DNA of 31,127 bases from Chara braunii. Taxonomy: Eukaryota > Streptophyta > Charophyceae > Charales > Characeae. A program made the translations under genes and the position numbers. Positions 19,376 to 28,570 of the stretch are shown here, in pieces. Each line of letters opens with the position of its first letter. Position 1 is the first letter of the stretch. The stretch covers positions 2,142,216-2,173,342 of the forward strand of contig BFEA01000122.1 of NCBI GenBank assembly GCA_003427395.1, in the 5' to 3' direction. The notes under the pieces were generated by a model that saw only the letters and a program-made list of their open reading frames with translations, searched no databases and was not told where the DNA came from.

Positions 19376-20340
19376 TCATATGCAACCTCCTGTCCTTCGA
19401 ACTTTCGAGTCGGAGATCGTCCAGGTGGCACCATCATGGTCCATCAGATCTCCGTGTGCTCTGCACCCCAATTCCAGCACAATCCGTCGAATCAGAGCAT
19501 AAGTTGACGACATCGTCAATGGCGTGATCTTCGCAAAAACTGCTGATTCGTGTTGCTCGGCGGGCGCGTGTCGATTTTTCCAGCCGATCGCCACGCTCAG
19601 AATGGTCATTGACAAGAAGAGGGTGGGAAGGGTCGTCGTCATGACACGTGGCGGGTATCAACGCCGCGTGGGAATGGGAAAGTAGACATTATACATGGGG
19701 GGGTGTCGACGGGGAGGGTTGGGTGGAAGTGGGGGTAGGTAGCGGTTCATCCCTTCCTCTGTGATTGGAAGATCCTCGTAGCGGATGATCCAATGAAAGC
19801 AGGGAAATCGATCGCCGCTTTGAGAGAGGGAGGCGAGGTAGTCAGGGTAGAGGGTGGAGAAAGTGCGGAAGAGTGCCGGGCGAAACAGCTCGCGATGGCG
19901 ACACGCGGGGATGGTTCCTGTGATTACGCAGTAGACTTCTACCGTGTTGCTCTGTTCCCACGCGGCACTGAACAAAAAGACGTGTAAACAGAACGTGGGG
20001 TTTGCGCATCGAAGGGAAGGGTGGGGATGGACGGTGACGGCGAGGCGGGTGGAGAAAAAGTGACGGAAGGTATTGGGAGGGAAGGGGTTGCGAGTGAAGG
20101 TGACAGGGGTAGAGATCTGAGAGAGGGTGAGGTAATCAAGGGAAGGGCGGGATAATGACTGGGGATGAAGGTCGATCCCCCGCATCGGTACGTGGACGAA
20201 CTGGGGGACGGGCTGGGGCGGAGGGGGAGGGGGATCGGCTCCGTCTTCGTCGCGATACGCTCGGAGCCGCGGTTGCTGGGCCGCCATCTTCGGGCTCGGG
20301 GGGCTCTGGATCCTGGGTCGGGTCGTCGTCGATGCGCAGG
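19376..20340 (-). pseudogene. Accessory ORF 3, Pro-rich start, possible relative of the LTR ORF
   Basis: One frame runs from the Pro-rich DPPPPPPQPVPQF region to 19376 with a single TGA at 19658-19660. The part before 20340 in this frame is the shadow of the acidic run of ORF 2 (Lys run) and is excluded. Towards the end it reads HWIIRYEDLPITEE, YNVYFP, VMTTTLP and ILSVAIGW. The remnant at 13463-13858 has HWEEEY...FPCLTEN, YNTQYF, VVITTNFPP and LTVIPW in the same order. The resemblance is weak by eye but spans 70-78 residues in each. Function unknown. Confidence 0.4.
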
Positions 20341-20357
20341 TTCGCCTCACCGGCGAA

Positions 20358-21200
20358 TTACAGCTGGCTTTTCCTGGCGGCGATCTCTTCTCTCTTACGT
20401 GCCGCCTCCGGATCTTCTGCCTCCGTACCAGTGCGCGCCGCTTCCTCCGGCAAGGTCTCCCACTCCGATCCGGCTTCCACCTCTTCGTCTTCTTCTTCTT
20501 CTTCTTCTTCACTCTGCTCTCCTTTCTTGTGCTCACTATAACTCCCTTCTTCCGACGTCTCTTCTTCGACGCTGCCTTCTTCTTCAGTGACTTCCTCCTC
20601 TTCCTCTTCTACCGGCTCCTCGGACGTATCTTGCTTCGGATAGAACGCAAGATCGATGACCCCGGACGGCTTTAAGTACTCCTGCCGCAATGGCAGGGTG
20701 CTTTCACTCCCTTGTTTTTCCAAGCGCGCCGACCACTGAAGATACGGTGCCAAGGTCCGAGTAAGGACGTGTGGGGCCGGACTCTCGTCACTTTGCGAAA
20801 CAATATCGCGAGAAAGGTTGTCGACCAGCTGCGCGAGCGGGACGACGAGTTCCTGGACAATTTGCTGGCGATGGCCTGGCGGCACCGATCCGAAAAGAAA
20901 ACCGAGAAGATCGCCCTCCACGTCAGTTCGCCAAGCCTGGATGATCAGCAGCTCCAGGTACTCAAGACACGCAGGATGCTCGTCGGTCCTTGTCCACGTC
21001 ACTTCCACTCGAGCCAAGCACACAAACAGATCGACAAAAGTCTCGCGCCACACTCGCCAATGCCTGGGATCGAGGAGCGGGACTGCAAGGGGCTCGAGCA
21101 AGAAGGAAAGGTGGGGGTGAAGATCGGATTGCCAGAAGGTGGGGAAGAGAGAGGGAAGACCGAAGGTGGAGAGGGGAGCGAGAGGGGCGGCGCGGTTCAT
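20358..21200 (-). CDS. Accessory ORF 2, 280 residues, acidic C-terminal half, unknown
   Basis: This is the longest uninterrupted frame after integrase. Residues 1-170 are mixed with Leu-rich helices (HLSFLLEPLAVPLL, WRVWRETFVDLFVCLARVE, IVQELVVPLAQLVDNLSR). Residues 185-260 are dominated by Glu runs. After TAA at 20358 the same frame remains open for about 70 codons (AGEANLRIDDDPTQ and a basic Arg/Ser/Pro stretch), so the stop may be recent and the original product longer. No known domain is recognised. Intactness in an otherwise dead element may be chance. Confidence 0.5.
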   Translation of the reverse strand: MNRAAPLAPLSTFGLPSLFPTFWQSDLHPHLSFLLEPLAVPLLDPRHWRVWRETFVDLFVCLARVEVTWTRTDEHPACLEYLELLIIQAWRTDVEGDLLGFLFGSVPPGHRQQIVQELVVPLAQLVDNLSRDIVSQSDESPAPHVLTRTLAPYLQWSARLEKQGSESTLPLRQEYLKPSGVIDLAFYPKQDTSEEPVEEEEEEVTEEEGSVEEETSEEGSYSEHKKGEQSEEEEEEEDEEVEAGSEWETLPEEAARTGTEAEDPEAARKREEIAARKSQL

Positions 21201-21342
21201 TGGGGGCGTTGAAAGGGAACGAGAGTGGGGAGCACCACTGCGGGCTGGCGCAGAGAGGTGCGAATTCCGTCAAAGTCAGTCCCGAATGTCGGGACTAGAT
21301 TGTTCCCCGGACGCGCAAGACGTGATGCCACTCAGCTGACAA

Positions 21343-21744
21343 CTACTGCGTCCACTCTCGTAAAGAGGTCAAGATCGCGGTATGCCGAAGTGGGTCGACC
21401 GCGCTGATGTCACCGTTGAAGGCAGCGACCGTGGTGACGTGGCTCGTCCCTGGAGCCGCCCGTCGATAAAATGCCACCACCTCCGCCAATACTACTGCCT
21501 GCGGACTTCCGGCGAATCGAAACGCAGCGACAGCACACGCTCCCTCGGTGCAGAAGAACAACGCCAATCTTCGCAGATCAGGACTGAGCCACAAATGACG
21601 AACTTGCCGGATCTCAGAGATGTAGCCACATGGCTGCAACAGATGATTGCCAAGAGCTTGCTCCGTGATGAAACTCATGGCGAGGACGGGGAAGAAGATG
21701 AGGGATGGGAACAAGAGGGAGAGAACGAGGCGGGGGCTAGATCA
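21343..21744 (-). pseudogene. Accessory ORF 1 with hydrophobic leader (env position)
   Basis: Just past integrase a frame opens after TGA (21742-21744) and runs to 21343. It begins with a hydrophobic stretch (LVLSLLFPSLIFFPVLAMS) like a signal peptide, then HLLQPCGYISEIRQV and LRRLALFFCTEGACAVAAF. There is no ATG before the leader, so it would need splicing or is broken. An envelope-like protein is possible from position and leader alone; no fusion or furin motif is recognised, and I leave it unassigned. Confidence 0.4.
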
Positions 21745-22063
21745 TCGTCTCCTCGTTTTCAGCAGAAGAGGGAGACGGAGGGAGATCAGAAGGAGGGAGG
21801 AGACGGATGTAAGAGATATGTCGGATGATGGGGACATAGTTATGGTCGGCGCTTGCTTCGGGGGCAATGCGCACCGTGTTGGCACCGTCGGGCCCGAGCT
21901 CGACTACTCGAAAACAACCAGAGAATTTGGGAGCGAGTTTCCGGTCGCGTGCACATTTACGTGCCTGCACCAAGTCCCCTAATTTATACTGATGTTGGGG
22001 ACCAGCGTTTCCATTTCGGGCTTTGTAGCTACGGACTTGCCGTCCGTGGGCTAGATCAGTCAT
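21737..22063 (-). pseudogene. pol: Integrase C-terminal GPY/F-like module
   Basis: The frame changes by one base at 22060-22063, where TGA and ATG overlap. Then YKLGDLVQARK, KLAPKFSGCFRVVEL and NTVRIAP match the C-terminal module of Gypsy integrases (K-L-x-P-x-F-x-G-P-F/Y), with Cys in place of the usual Pro. It ends at a TAG (21737). No chromodomain follows. The overlap looks like a frameshift scar rather than a designed junction. Confidence 0.75.
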
Positions 22064-23370
22064 TTTTCTGTCTCTTTCGGGCTAAGCTTCGGGACGGCCT
22101 TCTCCATTAAATCGGCGTACCTTTTGGCCTTGGCCTTGAGGGCGGCACGCATGTCTCTACCCCCTGCTTCGGCAATTTTCGAGTTGCCCCGATAATCGAC
22201 ACATGGGAGGCTATTGGTCCGAAGCTGGAAGGGGGTGAACCCCGTGGATTCGTGAGGGGTGACCCGGTGTATTCCGCCGATTTGGTATACGATCTCGGGC
22301 CAAGGACGCGTGTCACGCGTCGCTAAATTTCTACGGAGGGTAGTCTTAATCATGCGGTTGACATTTTTGGCCAACCCGTTCGACTGGGAAACGTGGGGTG
22401 CCGTGTGTCAAAGCCTAATGCCTCATCGTGCGAGTAATTCCTCTACCTCGCCTTTGAAATCAGCCCTGTTGTCGGTTAGAATCTCTTCCGTATCTAGATG
22501 GGTATAAAGGAACCGATCAATGTACGTGGCTATCTATGCAGCCTTACGGGTCTTGCAGGGGTAGACCTCGATGTATCTGGAAAAATGGTCTATTAAAACT
22601 AAAAGGATGGAATACTCGCAACGTTTTGGGCCAGGTGGCACGTCGATATCTATTGTGTTCATACTGACTCGCTGAGGGCGCTCTACTTCTGTCGGTACTA
22701 TCGTGTTTGGTCCCCGTATTGGGGCACGGTCGGCGGCACAGACCAGACAGTTGGCAACTACGTATCTGACATCGTCTTGTATATTAGACCAGAACCATCG
22801 ATTCCAATCTATAGTTGCTTCCATGACACGTATCGCGAAGTGAGCGGCCTGCTCTTCGTGAGCAGATCGAGTCCAATCATATCTCTGGAATGGATGAGGA
22901 ATCGTCAACCACAGACCTGATCTGTCAGTTTTACGCTTCTCTAGGTGACCGTTGATCCATCTGTAATCCCGGGATCTCTCGGTAACCCGACGTCTGTCGT
23001 GCTTAGTGAGATGATCCAATGGTAAACCAGCCAATTTAGCTAATAAAATTTTATCCGTCAAGACCTCTGCTCGTCGGTATTTCTCGTCATATTCAGGGCC
23101 GTCCGTTCGGGCAGCCTCGAATCGCGCCTCAGTAGGGAGTTTGTCCGTTCTACACAGAGGGCACTTCCATTCCCTGCTATTCGTTCGGTATCGAACGCAT
23201 GCACCGTGTGCACGATTGACACACGTGGCACAGTTCACCCACTCAACAAATCCGGTCTCAAAAGGGTGACAATCCACCCCATTAACCCGTGTAATACACG
23301 TGCAAAAATAACAGAATTTATCGGGAAGGGTGGCGAAGAAAGCCGAGGAGGCGAGAGGGTCGGCTTCGTG
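22060..23370 (-). pseudogene. pol: Integrase (zinc-binding and catalytic domains), catalytic Glu replaced
   Basis: After the PHD finger come HEEQAAH and CLVC of the integrase HHCC zinc domain, with WFWSNIQDDVRYVV between them. The catalytic core follows: NTIDIDVPPG (first Asp), ILLVLIDHFSRYIEVYP, TDNRADFKG (second Asp, 22471-22473) and SQSNGLAKNVNR. In related integrases the last motif has Glu (N-G-x-x-E-x-x-N-R); here the codon at 22366-22368 is AAA, Lys. In-frame stops are TAG 22534, TGA 22423, TGA 22408 and TGA 22060. The enzyme would have joined cDNA to chromosomal DNA. Confidence 0.9.
23152..23313 (-). other. PHD finger inserted between RNase H and integrase
   Basis: The frame encodes a C4-H-C3 zinc finger: CYFC, 23 residues, CATC, four residues, His, two residues, Cys (HGAC), then EWKCPLC with the conserved Trp two residues before the last Cys pair. 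Spacing C-x2-C...C-x2-C-x4-H-x2-C...W-x-C-x2-C is that of PHD fingers, which often bind histone H3 tails; a RING finger would have a different His position. It is in the integrase frame and linked to it without a stop. The ligand is unknown; targeting of integration to chromatin is inference. Confidence 0.7.
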
Positions 23371-23374
23371 TCAC

Positions 23375-23743
23375 TCACTCCTTCGATAAAATTTCCATTT
23401 GTCCGTACCGCAGTCCGTTCTCATCCTTCGGCTCGTTCCACGGGATCACTTCCTCGCTCTTGAGGATCTCCTCGGGTCGGTGCAGTCGTGTCAATCCGTC
23501 AGCATTCCCGTCCCTCTCGTACTTTCGATGGCGAATGTCGAAGTCCATGCTCTGTAGCACCGTCGCCCATCTCCCGATCATGCCCGAGTAATCCTTAGAT
23601 TTCTTCAGGGCTAATAATGGCTCATGATCGGTCACCAGCGTGAATTTCCGCCCGTACAGATAGGCTCGAAAGTGACTGATTCCCCACAGAGCCGCGTAGC
23701 ATTCTCCTGTCGAGGCGGCGTAATTGCGCTTGCAAGCAGGCAC
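23375..23743 (-). pseudogene. pol: RNase H domain of pol
   Basis: The domain removes the RNA strand during reverse transcription. It continues the RT frame after one TAG. KRNYAASTGECYAALW carries the second acidic residue (Glu), FTLVTDHEPLLAL the third (Asp), and RDGNADGLTRL the fourth (Asp). With TD in the preceding piece, the D-E-D-D set is complete. It stops at a TGA at 23375. The next domain lies in another frame, so a frameshift occurred near 23371-23377. Confidence 0.9.
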
Positions 23744-23746
23744 TGA

Positions 23747-24949
23747 CTAAGACACGTATTCCACCACGCATTCGAGTCCGCTTGGTCCCACCTGGGCCAA
23801 GATCGCTGAGAATCCTGAGATTGCCTCCAACTGCCAGTCCGTGATGAGGACAAAAGGCTTCGCAGGATCCGGTCTTATAAGGACCGGAGCCGAAATAAGG
23901 GCTTCCTTGAGTTTCGAGAACGCTTGATCACACTCTGGCCTCCAGATTAACGGCTTATCCTTTTTCAACAGATTCGTGAGGGGTCCCGCAATAGCCGGGA
24001 AGCCCTTGATAAATCTTCGGTAGTACGAGGCCAGGCCCAGAAAAGTGCAAACTTGCGTGATAGTCGTAGGCACAAGCGCATCTCTCATGGCGGCCACCAT
24101 TTGTGGTTCCGGTCTGAGTCCCTGGTCTGTGACCACGTGTCCCAGAAAGGAAATGGTGGTGAGAAAGAACTGGCAATTCTCCAGCGCCACCTTGAAACCG
24201 GCATCTCTCAATGCATGCAGCGTCCACTCGATGTGCTGCACATGCCCCTCGTACGAACTCGAATACACCAGAATATCATGCATGTACACAATCACGGAAT
24301 AGTTGATGATACTCTGCGCCAGACGGGTCTTCCGCACAAAGTTCTGGAAAACCATGTTCATGGCTCGCTGAAAGGTTGCGGGGGCATTGCAAATGCCCAT
24401 TGGACATCGAACCCATTGCCAGGTACCTTCAGACAACATAAACGCCATTCTCAGACGATCCTCCTCTCGAACAAGCAGATGATGAAACTCATGTCGAACA
24501 TCAAACTTACTGAAAAATCGAGCACTCCCAATCGCATCCAACAGCTCATCGATCCGGGGAAGAGGGTATACATCTTTGATCGTGATATCGTTCATTTTCT
24601 GATAATCGATGCATATGCGAATCCCTCTGACCTTCTTGGGCACGATTACCTCAGGAAACAACCAAGGTCCTATAGCGGGTTCGATCCATCCATTAACTGC
24701 GAACTCCTTAATTCGTTGAAACACGGCCGTCCGTTGTGCTGGCGAGTATCGATAAGGAACGCAGCTAATGGGTGGATGATCCCCCGTAAGAATGGCATGC
24801 TCGATCACGTTAGATAGCCCAATATCGTTATCGAGCACACTTAATACCTCTACGTACCCATTCAAGACGTTAATCAGTGATTGCCGAAATTCTAGGGGGA
24901 CGTTATCGGGCAGAGTGACCGTCGGTCGATCGGGTATCTCAAGGGGCAT
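23747..24949 (-). pseudogene. pol: Reverse transcriptase and start of RNase H, active site YMHD
   Basis: All RT blocks of a Ty3/Gypsy element are present in 400 residues: RICIDYQKMN (113-120), YPLPRIDELL, FSKFDVR with the motif A Asp at 150, RCPMGICNAPATFQRAM, VYMHDILVYSS at 221, and FLGLASYYRRFIKGF in the connection. Motif C should be Y-x-D-D; the codon at 24278-24280 is CAT, so the first metal-binding Asp is His and polymerisation should be lost. Residues 366-385 (FVLITDWQ) begin RNase H with its first Asp. TAG at 23747-23749 ends the piece, but the same frame continues. Confidence 0.93.
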
Positions 24950-24955
24950 ATCGAT

Positions 24956-25609
24956 TCAATCAGCAGGCCGATTCCGTCCATCATGGACGCTAGAGAAAAT
25001 AGAGCTGCTAGTGAGGACAGAAAATACAGTCGCGATCATCTGGGATTCAGCGGGGCTAATGATATCGGTCTCCTTAACTTCGGCGTCAGTTTCCGAATCA
25101 GTTGAGGTTTCTTCCACTGTTAGTCCTGTTAGATCCACCATTTTCTGCATCAGATCGGGCACATCGTCGACAGAAGCTTCGGCTTCTTGCTTAATCAGAG
25201 CGATGGTTGCTCCTATCGTAAGTAGTGACCTTGGAGGGAAAACAAAAACATCCAGGTATTGTTTCACCTGTTGATAGCGTGCTCGGAGGGAAAGTGTTCC
25301 CTCGTACAAAGTGCGAGGGGGTTCCAAATCGTCTGCCAGGTCAGATATTTGCACGATGGGATCTCCGAGAAAGGTCGAAGGACTGACCTGGGTTTCCATA
25401 GGCACGAGCGCGTTGTCTTCCAGACTCAAGTAGAAGGTTCGGGCGACTTTGGGAACCATCTGAAATTCCTCAAGGGTTTCGTGCTTGAAAAGTTCAACCA
25501 AGTGTTTCCACTCACTCTCAGTAGGCATCTCTTCTTCGCACTCCTGTTCTTCGAATCCGCTACTATTACCCGGGGATGAAAATTCCTCGTGATCGGAACC
25601 TTGAATCAT
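24956..25609 (-). pseudogene. pol: Protease-RT linker of pol
   Basis: This 217-residue acidic stretch joins protease and RT in the same frame, bounded by TGA at 25646 and TGA at 24956. No catalytic motif is visible. It has Glu/Asp-rich ends (EEQECEEEMPTESEW) and LRARYQQVKQYLDV, predicted helical by composition. Linkers of this length are known in large Gypsy elements, but I cannot assign a function. It could hold a structural domain not recognisable by eye. Confidence 0.7.
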
Positions 25610-25645
25610 CCCTATCCGAGCAGGATTAGGATTATTTTTTACTGT

Positions 25646-26266
25646 TCACGTTGAAATCCGCAACGCGACTGTCTGAGGTTTTCCTCCTGTTTGTGTGAGC
25701 ACCATCTGCTTGGAATCGAAATCCATGCGGGCGCCTACCGCCATTGCCCAAGGCAGTCCTAACAACACCGAATATGAGTGCACATCTATGACTAAAGCGT
25801 TAACGAGGACGTGTACTCGTCCAACTTTCACAACCACATTCTCGATGACTCCTACGATATTCATTGTTTCCTCGTCGGCAGAGACATAATGGTCCTTGCC
25901 AGATTGAAGGAGAATCGAGTTGAGTCGTCCCGTTCTTTTTACCGTGTCTAATGATATAGCGACCGCAAAGGAGCCAGTATCGATGAGAGCGTTAAAAGGT
26001 TTGCCCCATACTTCGCAATCACATTCAGCACTTTTCCACAACAGTGGTCGAGCTCGCACGAAGTGATCTTTCTCAGCTAAGGAAATTGCAACTACTCGCC
26101 CGGCTTCAAGTTCACCAACTTCGGGTTCATATGATGCAACACCCTCTGCTCCTTCTTCCTTCTTTTTTTTCAACATTCGTTGTATGGACTGGTATGTAAA
26201 GCGCTTTTGATTCCTCTGACATTGCTGCAGCAGCTTGTCATTTGCTGCTTCGGATATAGTGAGCAA
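25646..26266 (-). pseudogene. pol: Aspartic protease (pol N-terminal part)
   Basis: This is the retropepsin-like protease that would cleave the Gag-Pol precursor. FNALIDTGSFAVAIS holds the catalytic DTG (residues 96-98 of this piece, 25973-25981). About 70 residues later VLLGLPWAMAVGARMDF matches the I-L-G-x-P-W block that follows in Ty3/Gypsy proteases. It is in the same frame as gag, with a TGA (26312) between them and another TGA ending it at 25646-25648. The ATG shown is internal to the polyprotein. Confidence 0.88.
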
Positions 26267-26311
26267 ATGCCCTACTGGGACCGGAACGTGACTGTCCAGT
26301 TGCTTGAGCGT

Positions 26312-27657
26312 TCATAGTACATCACTTTCTCCGAGTTCCGTCCGAAACTGCGGTCCGGGGTTAGATTCGCGTTCGACCCATTGAAAATCGTCCTGGGCTC
26401 GTCGGATGACTCCGATCATGCCGGTGAGATGAAGGTATTCGACCGGATCAACCGCGTCAGCAGCTTCGGAAGAAGAAGTTCGTGAGGTTGATGCAACTGC
26501 TATTGAGGGGGAGGGTCGTTTAGAGGCGTATGCAATGATCTCCTCGTTTCGGGCCGTATCCATTAATGCGGCCACCCGCCCTTGATTCAGAGCTACAGGG
26601 GCTGCGGCAGGTGGAGGATGATTTCATTTTGGCTGCAGACAGTTCCGGGCAAAATGCCCGGGCTGTTTGCAGTTGTAGCACTTGATTTTCCCTGTCGGGT
26701 TACCTGTAGGAGGGTACTGCGGTGCATGTCCAGGTGCAGGCGGAGCAGGCAAAAGCGGGAACGATGCAGGGGTAGGTCGAGTTGGAGCCGGGTTGGGCTT
26801 AATTAGTCTGCTCATTATCGGTTCCATTCGATCCATGTGAGCCGCCTGCGTTTGGACCAGGTTGCTCATCCATTCAGATTGTTTAGTAGTAGCTGTATGG
26901 ATCATCTGTGCCAAGTGCATGTTTGTTATGGTCACAGGGGAGGGATCTTGGGAGCTTCTAGGTTTAACAGTTGCTACCTGTTGATTCATTGAGAGAGTCG
27001 GAGGGGGGGGAGAAGGGGCTGACGGGATATCAGAGGCAGCCCCTTCAGAAAGGTCATGATCAGGCCGGGGATAGAATCGTTCTACCGCTCATAACCACGA
27101 TCGTCGTTTCGCCGCTACATCATGAATCGTGTCCGTAATGTCTTTGTCTCCCTAAATGATATATTTCTTTGTATCCGTCAGGTCTAACTCAAGGGCTTTA
27201 GTGACGATAGCGGATAGCTGGTGCTTTTTAGGGGGAACCTTTTTCTGCAGCTTACCTTTCGGCGTCGGACTTCGTAGATGATCGATGAACAAATCTCAGG
27301 CGGACTTTTCATCTCGTCTTGATTTGTCCAACGTAGTTTGGAATCGATCTACGAAGTCGGGCAGCAATTCCCCTGGTTCTTGTGGTCAAGTCTTGAGCAC
27401 ATGCCAAGCAACATCTTCGCTGACCGTATCAAATCTAGCCAAGAACGCCTGTTTGAAGGTGTTTCCTAAACCAATCATGCGCCGGTGTTGCGAAGCAGCA
27501 AGGTGATGACGCGGAGGAGATCCTCCGCGCTATATCCTTGAGCATAGACAGCCTCCAACCAAGCTTCGGGGTGGGTGTGATTGGGAAAGAAAGGAAAAGC
27601 GGCGGGAATACTAACAATCACCATGGGGGGAGCTACGTTACCGTCGGCCATCGGCAT
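26312..27657 (-). pseudogene. gag: gag (broken): capsid-like region and CCHC zinc knuckle
   Basis: Gag would form the particle shell and bind element RNA. The first 60 residues (27475-27657) include HPEAWLEAVYAQGYS; a frameshift near 27480 moves to the main frame. There FKQAFLARFD, then LLPDFVDRFQTTL, match the Retrotrans_gag capsid pattern. A nucleocapsid knuckle CYNCKQPGHFARNC (C-x2-C-x4-H-x4-C) lies at 26639-26680 after a Pro-rich linker. In-frame stops are TGA at 27386, 27296, 27089, 26624 and 26312, and TAG at 27152. After 26624 the same frame continues 87 codons into a region leading to protease. The start codon is not certain. Confidence 0.85.
26990..27060 (-). other. Pro/Ser-rich gag linker
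   Basis: Between the capsid-like region and the knuckle the gag frame encodes ASDIPSAPSPPPP, a low-complexity linker. The G run on the plus strand at 27003-27010 is its mirror. It is part of gag, not a separate gene. Confidence 0.5.
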
Positions 27658-27775
27658 AGGTTGTCTAGCCCCACCAGATCTTGATCGAGTTACTAGCCGA
27701 TCTCGACGAGCAGGTTGAGGACTTCTTCTTCCTCTTGCCAGTTCGACTTACTATCATCAGAACCGACACGAGTTA

Positions 27776-27787
27776 TCTCCGATACCA
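27776..27787 (-). promoter_or_regulatory. Primer-binding site, initiator-Met tRNA type
   Basis: On the minus strand, directly after the LTR end, the bases are TGGTATCGGAGA. The complement of the plant initiator-Met tRNA 3' end is TGGTATCAGAGC, so 10 of 12 match including the first seven. Animal initiator tRNA would give TGGTAGCAGAGG, a poorer fit. Confidence 0.75.
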
Positions 27788-28008
27788 ACCTCACACCCTG
27801 TGCTGTTTTTCGTTCGGAGTGCTAAGAGTGCGGAAAGAAGGCCCAGAAAAACAGCAAGATGGGGTGTGCCAAGGATTTTTGGAAAATTGAGTGTGGGGAC
27901 ACAGACAGAACTGAAATCCCCCATGTTGGTCCGATGAAGTAGGTCAGTTGCTTTCGCACGTCACGGAATGCGCGCGCGGGCATGACGCGAAACAAATAAA
28001 ATCCAAAT

Positions 28009-28548
28009 TCAATCCAAAAAGTATTGTCGAGCTTCCCACCGCGCTACGGATCTTCGTTTAGAGCGGAAGGGATTTGACACACTCCGCGTGTCCCGTTTCC
28101 GTATCAAGTCCCGACGTCGCTCGTTGGTCAGTTTCGAGTCCGACGTGGATGGTCTCAGCCGCGTGGCTCTTTCCTTGTGCCCGTCTTCACTCCGTATGCG
28201 ATAGTGAAAGCTCTTTGATTCGTAGCGATCGAAATGCTGGCACTCAGTGCACAATGTTCGAGGCCAATGGGGCGCCAATGTCCTCCACGGAATGACGATC
28301 AGCTCGTTAAATGGCAACAGTACTGAGTAGGGTGGGAAGTGCGTATCGATAATGACAAAACCCGCATCCACGAACCCCGAACAACGATTTTCGTAAGGGA
28401 AGTAATATTGTCCGCCGATCCGTACGATAGTTTCTCGTACGTTCCACTTGCAAACACGTGTTCTTCCCTCGTTGTAAGGGAAGAGGCGCGTTGGCGAGGG
28501 AGATACGGGAGGCTGGCGCCCGATCGAGGAGCGATCGTTAGTCCACAT
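28009..28548 (-). CDS. LTR-encoded ORF of unknown family, right copy (179 codons)
   Basis: An ATG at 28546-28548, preceded in frame by TGA four codons earlier, opens 179 codons ending 28009. The N-terminal 120 residues carry RTRVCKWNVRE, GGQYYFPYENRC, AGFVIIDTHFPPYSVLLP, LIVIPWRTLAPHWPR and CTECQHFDRY. The remaining 60 are basic and may be spurious read-through. It is in the sense direction, in the U5 part of the LTR and about 220 bases upstream of the primer-binding site, so it would be the first sizeable ORF in the element's transcript. The core resembles the remnant at 13463-13858 on the other strand. No signal peptide or known domain is recognised. Confidence 0.5.
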   Translation of the reverse strand: MWTNDRSSIGRQPPVSPSPTRLFPYNEGRTRVCKWNVRETIVRIGGQYYFPYENRCSGFVDAGFVIIDTHFPPYSVLLPFNELIVIPWRTLAPHWPRTLCTECQHFDRYESKSFHYRIRSEDGHKERATRLRPSTSDSKLTNERRRDLIRKRDTRSVSNPFRSKRRSVARWEARQYFLD

Positions 28549-28570
28549 ATCAAATAATCAAAATGAGTTT

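Noticed and set aside
20341-20536. Lys/Arg-rich N-terminus of the 292-residue minus-strand ORF
   Set aside because: It is the out-of-frame reading of the Glu-rich region of accessory ORF 2, so I trimmed it.
20165-20590. Plus-strand ORFs with Ser or Leu runs opposite the accessory region
   Set aside because: They mirror the GAA-type repeat encoding Glu on the minus strand.
22408-27388. Reassigned genetic code in which TGA is read as an amino acid
   Set aside because: TAG stops and frameshifts are also present, the RT and integrase active sites are mutated, and CpG decay of CGA explains the TGA excess more simply.
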